From: an uncultured Gilliamella sp.
GTDB lineage: Bacteria; Pseudomonadota; Gammaproteobacteria; Enterobacterales; Orbaceae
Direction of reading: 5' to 3'
Assembly: GCA_946482005.1 (NCBI GenBank)
Contig: CAMLPV010000005.1
Span: 62,001 to 126,000, forward strand
DNA: 64,000 nt
Shown here: one piece after another, positions 58,274 through 64,000 of the stretch
How positions within the stretch are numbered: the first letter of the stretch is position 1
Layout of the letters: every line of letters begins with the position of its first letter
Translations under genes and position numbers: made by a program
The notes under the pieces: model-generated
What the model saw: the letters and a program-made list of their open reading frames with translations, nothing else
Told to the model about the DNA's origin: nothing
Databases searched by the model: none

Positions 58274-59793
58274 TTAATATTATTCTAGCACTTATTAAAA
58301 CGAAATTATTAACCTTTAAAGGAATATGGTTGCTATTAAAAAGTATACCAACAGTCGGCATGAATTTAATGGCTTTACTTTATATTCGTCACCAACTATG
58401 TCCGCAACAGATAGCTATTAACGAAAATGGTAACGAACTTGATTATCAGACACTCTATAATCAAGTTCAACATCTAGCAAAGCAATTGGCAGCTTACTGT
58501 AATATCCAACCAGGTCAAAAAATTGCCATGATGGCTAATAATCATTCACTTCTAATACAAACGCTTTTTGCGTTGGCAAGATTAGGTGCAGATATCTATC
58601 TAATTAACACTGAACTATCGTCCGAGCAGCTTAAAAATATCAATCATAATATCGATTTTGATTTAATTATATATGATCCAGAAGTATCAGAAATTGCCTC
58701 TTCACTTGCAATCAGCAAGATAGCAACATTACATGATAATCAAGTTTGCATCAGTTCACTTTTAAAGAGCCCATTGCTTAATCAAACAATAAAACTTAAA
58801 GTGACGCACTTTTCAAAAATTACCGTCCTAACCAGTGGTACGACACAACGCTTTAAGCTAGCCACACGAAAAAGCCATGCGCAAAATTTTATCACTCCTT
58901 TTTGTCAGTTATTAATTAAACTCAAACTTAGCCATTACAATAAAGTGTATATAGCAACGCCTATATATCATGGCTTTGGTCTGGCAACGTTATGTTTCTC
59001 AACGTTATTAGGGGCAACGATATTTATTACCAAGCGTTTTCAAACGCAAATTGCCTGTAATATGATTGCGAAATATCAGATTGAAGTTGTTACGCTGGTT
59101 CCTTTGATGCTCTCACGCATGATAAATCATTCTGAACAGCAACTTAGGAGCTTACGTTGTATCATTACTGGTGGTGCGCCAATCACTATAACCTTAGTTA
59201 ACAGAGTTTTAAATCAATTGGGTAAAGTGTTATTTAATTTATATGGCACATCTGAAGCCGGAGTATGCATGATTGCGACACCTGATGATTTAAGTAAAAA
59301 TCCGACAACAATCGGCAAACCAATAAAAGGGTTGAGAACTAAGCTTATTTCCCCAAATCATACTACACCTGGAACTAATGAACTTTTTATAAAGTGTGCA
59401 TGGTCAATTGCAGGAAAAGATTGGATAGCCACAGGCGATTTAGCTGAAAAAGATAATCAAGGTTACTATTATTTAAAAGGGCGGGTTGACGATATGATAG
59501 TATCAGGCGGCGAAAATGTTTATCCTTTTGAAATCGAAAATCATTTATTAAAACATGAAGAGATTAAAGAAGTAGCGATTATTTGTGTTGATGATGAAGA
59601 ATTTGGCCAACGATTTATTGCTTTTATTGTTTTAACACCAAAATCTATGCAAACAGAATCAACAATTCTAACTTGGTTAAGAGCTAAAGTTGCACGTTTT
59701 CAACTGCCGAAAAAAATATATATTATTGACGAATTTCCAATGACTGGTATTGGCAAGATCGACAGAAAAAAATTAAAACAATTAATCGAGTAA
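58270..59793 (+). CDS. AMP-dependent acyl-CoA synthetase/fatty-acyl-AMP ligase
   Basis: 507 residues of the ANL superfamily. Adenylation motifs: LTSGTTQRFKLATRK (P-loop), FNLYGTSEAGVCM, TGDLAEKDNQGYYYLKGRVD and C-terminal GIGKIDRKKLKQ with the catalytic Lys. Activates a carboxylic acid as acyl-AMP, probably passed to CoA. Overlaps the SDR gene. Together they resemble fatty acid activation/reduction pairs; product unknown. Confidence 0.9.
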   Translation: MINIILALIKTKLLTFKGIWLLLKSIPTVGMNLMALLYIRHQLCPQQIAINENGNELDYQTLYNQVQHLAKQLAAYCNIQPGQKIAMMANNHSLLIQTLFALARLGADIYLINTELSSEQLKNINHNIDFDLIIYDPEVSEIASSLAISKIATLHDNQVCISSLLKSPLLNQTIKLKVTHFSKITVLTSGTTQRFKLATRKSHAQNFITPFCQLLIKLKLSHYNKVYIATPIYHGFGLATLCFSTLLGATIFITKRFQTQIACNMIAKYQIEVVTLVPLMLSRMINHSEQQLRSLRCIITGGAPITITLVNRVLNQLGKVLFNLYGTSEAGVCMIATPDDLSKNPTTIGKPIKGLRTKLISPNHTTPGTNELFIKCAWSIAGKDWIATGDLAEKDNQGYYYLKGRVDDMIVSGGENVYPFEIENHLLKHEEIKEVAIICVDDEEFGQRFIAFIVLTPKSMQTESTILTWLRAKVARFQLPKKIYIIDEFPMTGIGKIDRKKLKQLIE

Positions 59794-60225
59794 AGCCGTT
59801 GTTAGATCATCAAATGTATTAAACATAATTCTTAATATTTTTAAACTAGTTAATAGTATGTTATTAAAAGATAAGTACACCTTTTAGCAAGTGTTGCCCA
59901 AAAGGGTTTATCAGTTTTTTCAACTAAAAAAACGGATTTATTAGGGTCGTATCGAAGCTACTTTGAATTAGGCTGATTGTTTTAGCATGATTATCTTTTG
60001 TGTGAAATTGTTCTTGCGATAAAGAATTTATTTTCAAGAATTTTCTAAAACCTATAAAAGCGTTATAACATCAATATTCATTTTATTCGCTGAAATGATC
60101 TGTATGATTTCATCAAGACTTGCAAATCAATAGGTTAGGGTGGCAAGAATGATGAATTTAGGATGAATAATCAACTGTTTTTTAAACAGTTTTTTAATTT
60201 GTTTTATAAATAATAAATAATTAAA
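59794..60225. other. 430-base non-coding stretch
   Basis: No open frame, tRNA or repeat seen on either strand. AT-rich. Ends in the terminator at 60226-60255. Confidence 0.4.
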
Positions 60226-60255
60226 AAAGACACTGCCATGTAAGGTAGTGTCTTT
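60226..60255 (-). terminator. Rho-independent terminator of sulA
   Basis: AAAGACACTGCC and GGTAGTGTCTTT pair (one G-T) around ATGTAA, with T6 on the minus strand. Confidence 0.85.
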
Positions 60256-60300
60256 ATTTGAAGTTAATTAGATAATTAACTTGTTATCATAACTATTCTC

Positions 60301-60699
60301 TTAATGATACTGAATTGATGATTGATTTTGTTCGTCATCAACTAAAACTAAACAAGTATCACTGGTTAATACCGCTTGTTGTAAACGCTGTTTCGCTTGC
60401 TCATTAAGCCCATTAATGCAAGCAACTATATAACTACAAGTTTTATTTTGTAATGCTTTTTCAATAGTCGAGACTAAATTCTCTTTATTTAAATGAGTTA
60501 AATGAACGACTTTCTGTTTATCAAGTCCTGCAATATTTATCCATGAGCGTTTTAGCATCGGTCGATCTGACAACCACAATTGCCATTTCTTTTCTTTGTT
60601 AAATGAACGTAATAAAGGCCGCTGTTGTTGTAACACCTGTTGAAAGGGTGTTTCAAAATTGATAGCCATAAGTTGTGGTGAAGAATGTTCAATAAGCAT
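60301..60699 (-). CDS. sulA: SulA-like SOS cell-division inhibitor
   Basis: 132 residues. The SulA core is recognisable: LLRSFNKEKKWQLWLSDRP, then LKRSWINIAGLDKQKVVHLTHL, with the RecA-like fold of the family; E. coli SulA is 169 residues, so the N terminus is shorter. SulA binds FtsZ and blocks division after DNA damage. GGAG precedes the ATG. A LexA box lies 28 bases upstream, which supports the call. Confidence 0.8.
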   Translation of the reverse strand: MLIEHSSPQLMAINFETPFQQVLQQQRPLLRSFNKEKKWQLWLSDRPMLKRSWINIAGLDKQKVVHLTHLNKENLVSTIEKALQNKTCSYIVACINGLNEQAKQRLQQAVLTSDTCLVLVDDEQNQSSIQYH

Positions 60700-60727
60700 A
60701 ACAACTCCAATGCTGTTGATTTATACA

Positions 60728-60743
60728 GTGTATATTAATACAG
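60728..60743. promoter_or_regulatory. LexA binding site (SOS box)
   Basis: GTGTATATTAATACAG matches CTGT-N8-ACAG in seven of eight fixed positions, with an AT-rich centre, and overlaps a second half-site (TACAG) on its left. It lies just upstream of sulA. Confidence 0.8.
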
Positions 60744-60805
60744 TGATTTGGAGTTGTAAATACTCTCTATAAGCATTTTTATCTTATCTGCGAGAAAAAC
60801 TATCT

Positions 60806-61183
60806 TTATGAACGAAAATATTGATAGGTCAAAATCCCTAAAAATGTCATTAGAACTGATCCGGCGACATGAATAGCAATAGTTGTTAATCCCCAACCAA
60901 TACGGCCTTCTTGTAGAAAGTTAACTATCTCCGCCGAAAAAGTGGAAAAGGTCGATAATCCACCGCAAAAACCGGTGATCACTAATAATCGCCACTCAGC
61001 AGATAAGTTTGAATGATTAAAAAAAGCTATTGCAAAGCCAATAATATAACCCGCAATCAGATTAGATAGTAATGTTCCTAATGGAATCGCAGAGGCAATA
61101 ATATTTAATTTAAGTGACAGAAACCACCGCAATAAACCACCGGCAATTGAACCTACCGATATAGCTAAAATAAGTTTTAACAT
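60806..61183 (-). CDS. crcB: Fluoride channel CrcB/Fluc
   Basis: 125 residues, four membrane helices. Family motifs: [25 protein letters not shown] (conserved Asn) and [15 protein letters not shown] (conserved Phe/Ser track). It exports fluoride as a dual-topology dimer. No fluoride riboswitch was recognised upstream. No second crcB copy is adjacent. Confidence 0.93.
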   Translation of the reverse strand: MLKLILAISVGSIAGGLLRWFLSLKLNIIASAIPLGTLLSNLIAGYIIGFAIAFFNHSNLSAEWRLLVITGFCGGLSTFSTFSAEIVNFLQEGRIGWGLTTIAIHVAGSVLMTFLGILTYQYFRS

Positions 61184-61646
61184 GTAAAATCCTTAAAAAT
61201 AGGGTACATTTTTATTCAATTTATTTTTTATGGTTAATGGCAACGAATGATAACTATAACCGAGACAAAAAGAAAATGCATATCTTTTGTTGCAGCATCA
61301 TTTTGGATTTAAAAATTCGACAGCTTATATTCGAATTTTACTCTTAACTTTAGAAAAATCATTTAATAAAGAAATTATGAATCTATTACATAAAGTTGTT
61401 ATGCATATAATTTTTTATATAAACATGTTTGTTAAGTAGGGTTATTTTGTTTACTTCTTACCATTTATTATATGAATTATTGCTATTAATAATGAAACTT
61501 ATACAATTGATAAAATAATTGACAAAGCTTTGAACTACAATTAAAACCTGATGTAAAAACTAAAATAAGATCAAATGATTAAAGTTAGTTTAATTTTAAA
61601 ACTTAACAAATTGAATTAGAAAACAATAACAGGAAAAATCATAATT
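61184..61646. other. 460-base non-coding stretch
   Basis: Very AT-rich. It must contain the promoters of crcB (minus) and the unknown plus-strand gene at 61647. No RNA gene, repeat or operator was recognised. Confidence 0.4.
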
Positions 61647-62780
61647 ATGCTACCAAAAACGGATATACCTTTTAACACGCAATATCAGCAAACTGCTTTA
61701 GGGCCAATGATTATTTTAAAATCACCTTATGGTATTTCTTCTCCGCACGCCATTAGTTATCAAAATAAAACAATCATTTCTTGCAACTACTATACCAGTT
61801 CTGATGGTTATCGTTATGGTTATAGTTATAAAGTGATTTATATTATGCTTGACAGTGATTTACAAAATTATACATCCTATATAGAATCTGATGGTTATTT
61901 GCCAACATTTTTTATTAACCCAGATGGAAAATTGTATACTTCTATTGAGGTTGATCATCCTGATAAATACGGTTTAATCACCATGCTTCCTTGTTTTGAA
62001 CGCGATAATATTACTTATCCAAAACCTAAAAAAATGCTACCTAGTGATTATATTGGTATTTTCCATAATTTTGCCATGTTTAAGTATGTTAATATTTTTT
62101 CAACCAAACAGTTGGATAAATTGGTTGCGGTTGAATTTAAAGACGGTGAGTTAAAAAAAACCTATACTTCAAAAATTCCTTTACCAAAATATAATGTATT
62201 TAGTATAAATAATGACAATCAACAAATTCATATCATTGCGCAAGATGAAGAAAACTGTTGGCTACATCGTAAAATCGATGAAAAAGGTAAAGTATTACAA
62301 TCAAGGAGTATTGATATAACCTGTGATCATTATCCCTCTTGTATTTTAAACTTAAGTTTTGAAGAATCATCATATGTTGTAAGTTATGGCGAAGATGGAA
62401 TTTTTTATCTAATTACTATTACCTCACAAGGTGAGGCGATACGAGATAAGTTATTTGATATAAATTGTTGTATATATTCAGTATGGGAACCGGTAAAAAT
62501 TGCCAATGAAATATTTGTGATTTATTTTACCACAGAAAGGGGGAACGGTTGGATAACCTTGCGGAACAATAAAGTGATAGAAGCATTCCAACAACAGCAA
62601 GCTGGTAAATTTAATAATTTACTTACTAATGAAAATATCGTATTAGCTAAAGAAAAATTGATTATTTCTGATGTGATTTCCTGCCAAAACAATAGTTATA
62701 CAATTGTGTTTTATGGTGATCAACAAGATAGTAGTAAAAATAATACACCTTTGTTTATTTTAAACAGAACGCTTATTTGA
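61647..62780 (+). CDS. Hypothetical 377-residue protein, possibly a beta-propeller
   Basis: No signal peptide or membrane segment. Several strands of the type 'GKLYTSIEVDHPDKYG', 'IIAQDEENCWLHRKIDEKGK' and 'YVVSYGEDGIFYLITITSQG' recur every ~45 residues, which suggests a propeller of repeated four-stranded blades. Not recognised as any family. Weak ribosome site (ACAGGAAAAA). Confidence 0.65.
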   Translation: MLPKTDIPFNTQYQQTALGPMIILKSPYGISSPHAISYQNKTIISCNYYTSSDGYRYGYSYKVIYIMLDSDLQNYTSYIESDGYLPTFFINPDGKLYTSIEVDHPDKYGLITMLPCFERDNITYPKPKKMLPSDYIGIFHNFAMFKYVNIFSTKQLDKLVAVEFKDGELKKTYTSKIPLPKYNVFSINNDNQQIHIIAQDEENCWLHRKIDEKGKVLQSRSIDITCDHYPSCILNLSFEESSYVVSYGEDGIFYLITITSQGEAIRDKLFDINCCIYSVWEPVKIANEIFVIYFTTERGNGWITLRNNKVIEAFQQQQAGKFNNLLTNENIVLAKEKLIISDVISCQNNSYTIVFYGDQQDSSKNNTPLFILNRTLI

Positions 62781-62891
62781 ATCTGTTTTTTAAGTTGATA
62801 TCAGGGTTAGGTAAATTTGCTTAATGATAGATAATTACCTAATGATTAAGTAAAATAGAAGCTTATATTCGTTTAATTTAAGGAATAAAGT

Positions 62892-63500
62892 ATGTTTACA
62901 GGTATTGTTCAGGGTGTAGGTAAAATTATTGATATCATCGATCAAGATAAATTACGAACTTATCAAGTCAAACTGCCACATCATTTAATCAATAATATTG
63001 AAATTGGTGCATCAATAGCGAATGATGGCTGTTGCTTAACCGTAACAGGGATTGAAAATGATTGTGTAACTTTTGATATTATGCAAGAAACATTAGCTTT
63101 AACAACTCTCGGTAGTAAAAAGTTAAATGATTTGGTAAATATTGAACGAAGTGCTAAATACGGTGATGAAATTGGTGGTCATGTAATGTCTGGTCATGTC
63201 TCTTGCAGAGCCACCATTATTGACATCCAGAAAACAGCAACCAACTGTCAAATGACGTTAGCTATGCCAGAAAAATTTATGAAGTATGTTTTATACAAAG
63301 GTTTTATTGGTATAGATGGCGCAAGTTTAACCGTGGGTGAAGTCAAAGATAATCAATTTAACATTCATCTAATTCCAGAAACATTAGCGATTACCACTTT
63401 AGATTGTAAAAAGATTGGTGATGAGGTAAATATTGAAATTGATTCACAAACGCAAGCTATTGTTGATACGGTTGAAAGGGTATTAGCAGCGAAAAAGTAA
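62892..63500 (+). CDS. ribE: Riboflavin synthase alpha subunit
   Basis: 202 residues with two lumazine-binding beta-barrels: MFTGIVQGVGKI and NDGCCLTVTGIE, then GGHVMSGHVSCRA and FIGIDGASLTVGEV. Catalyses dismutation of two dimethyl-ribityllumazine to riboflavin. AAGGAA precedes the ATG. No FMN riboswitch or other rib gene nearby. Confidence 0.97.
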   Translation: MFTGIVQGVGKIIDIIDQDKLRTYQVKLPHHLINNIEIGASIANDGCCLTVTGIENDCVTFDIMQETLALTTLGSKKLNDLVNIERSAKYGDEIGGHVMSGHVSCRATIIDIQKTATNCQMTLAMPEKFMKYVLYKGFIGIDGASLTVGEVKDNQFNIHLIPETLAITTLDCKKIGDEVNIEIDSQTQAIVDTVERVLAAKK

Positions 63501-63544
63501 AGTTAATCAATGACAAATGTTTAAGAGTTAAATAAAAAAATATC

Positions 63545-63715
63545 ATAAAAAAAGCTATAATTGTTCTATTTGTTCTTGTTAATTTCATTTCGCTGTTTGC
63601 TAGACCAGTAATACCATTGTTATTGAATGTATTGCCAGAAAATATAAGCAATAGATTGAGTAAATTATCTAAAGATATACGGGTTAGTGAAAAACAATTA
63701 ATTAATATTGAATAA
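63545..63715 (+). pseudogene. Small signal-peptide ORF with an ATA in place of a start codon
   Basis: 56 codons. ATA-AAA-AAA-GCT would read MKKAIIVLFVLVNFISLFA if the first base triplet were ATG, a perfect signal-peptide start, followed by 37 residues ending LINIE. No ATG, GTG or TTG is in frame before the hydrophobic part. It looks like a gene that lost its start by a G-to-A change; a rare ATA start cannot be excluded. Confidence 0.35.
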
Positions 63716-63860
63716 ATAAAATTCTGTTTTAATGAGTTTTATATGCATTGTAATGTTAGTCGAAAATTATTGAAATAGCATTAAATAATCTTAAACTTCA
63801 ATCATTCAAATCTAAATAACCATTATCAGAAAAATATAATCACACAATTGAGAAAATATT

Positions 63861-64000
63861 ATGTCGAATGATGTAAGAGGATATATAGATTATATAGAAG
63901 ATTATAATTTATCAGCCTTAATAATTTTATTAGAAGACAAATATAATATAGGAATAGAAGAAATTGAAAAAGATAAATTGTACAATTTTCCTTCGGCAAC
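63861..64000 (+). CDS. Unknown protein, 5' part (truncated by window end)
   Basis: 46 complete codons from ATG 63861 (MSNDVRGYIDYIEDYNLS...), acidic and Ile/Tyr-rich, then cut off. An AATATT stretch but no strong ribosome site precedes it. No family can be assigned from the part seen. Confidence 0.55.
   Translation, partial: MSNDVRGYIDYIEDYNLSALIILLEDKYNIGIEEIEKDKLYNFPSA

Noticed and set aside
59794-60300. tRNA or small RNA in the gap before sulA
   Set aside because: No cloverleaf or CCA end found; only a terminator hairpin is recognisable. No tRNA or rRNA was found anywhere in the window.
61184-61260. Possible fluoride riboswitch upstream of crcB
   Set aside because: The conserved GGNGATGG core and its partner were not found on the minus strand.
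62781-62891. Possible FMN riboswitch upstream of riboflavin synthase
   Set aside because: Only about 110 bases, AT-rich, and none of the conserved RFN stems seen.

Overview
The window looks like a chromosome segment from an AT-rich gammaproteobacterium. Enterobacteria-like cues are a complete his operon with a His-codon leader peptide, topA next to cysB, a MatP gene, a SulA with a LexA box, an OmpW and a ynbABCD-type operon. Gene content, low GC, and co-occurring type I-E and type I-F CRISPR repeats suggest Orbaceae (Gilliamella or Frischella-like insect gut symbionts). That assignment is inference from memory, not a database result.

Layout. 1-2364 is the 3' part of valS. 2391-5772 is a pentoside cassette (GH43 beta-xylosidase plus a GPH symporter, with a consensus CRP site upstream) bracketed by two copies of an IS-end-like palindrome. 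5797-11848 holds OmpW, a MATE exporter, a decayed stretch, and a quinone reductase-like flavoprotein and zinc alcohol dehydrogenase divergent from a LysR regulator. 12028-19814 is an accessory island: small secreted proteins and lipoproteins, an orphan type I-E CRISPR array fused to a type I-F remnant, scattered single CRISPR repeats, and a two-gene nuclease plus Rad50-like ATPase module that resembles known defence systems. No cas gene is present in the window.

20020-30376 contains queH, a giant 2-hydroxyacyl-CoA dehydratase activase-like protein, and a phospholipid-type operon related to E. coli ynbABCD with an extra small membrane protein. 30523-34459 has a lone HPr, a PuuP-like permease and a fructose-type PTS whose EIIBC gene is frameshifted. 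34514-40596 has an amidohydrolase, then matP, topA and cysB. 40669-47937 is hisLGDCBHAF(IE) on the minus strand.

48102-64000 is mixed: Lrp-like regulator, isochorismatase, unknown membrane protein, DUF4291, MDR oxidoreductase with a decayed 5' duplicate, DUF4261, DoxX with a G9 tract, a split Tm-1-like pair (UPF0261 plus TIM barrel) divergent from a TetR regulator, an SDR/acyl-CoA ligase pair, sulA, crcB, an unknown 377-residue protein, riboflavin synthase and an unknown truncated gene at the right edge.

The most unusual signals are in the accessory island. Five secreted-protein genes or gene relics share the same promoter-like block (TTGnnn, exactly 17 bases, TAnnAT) whose -10 region forms an inverted repeat with the start codon. 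A 4.5 kb block carrying the nuclease/ATPase pair is flanked by direct repeats that each join a type I-E repeat to a type I-F repeat.
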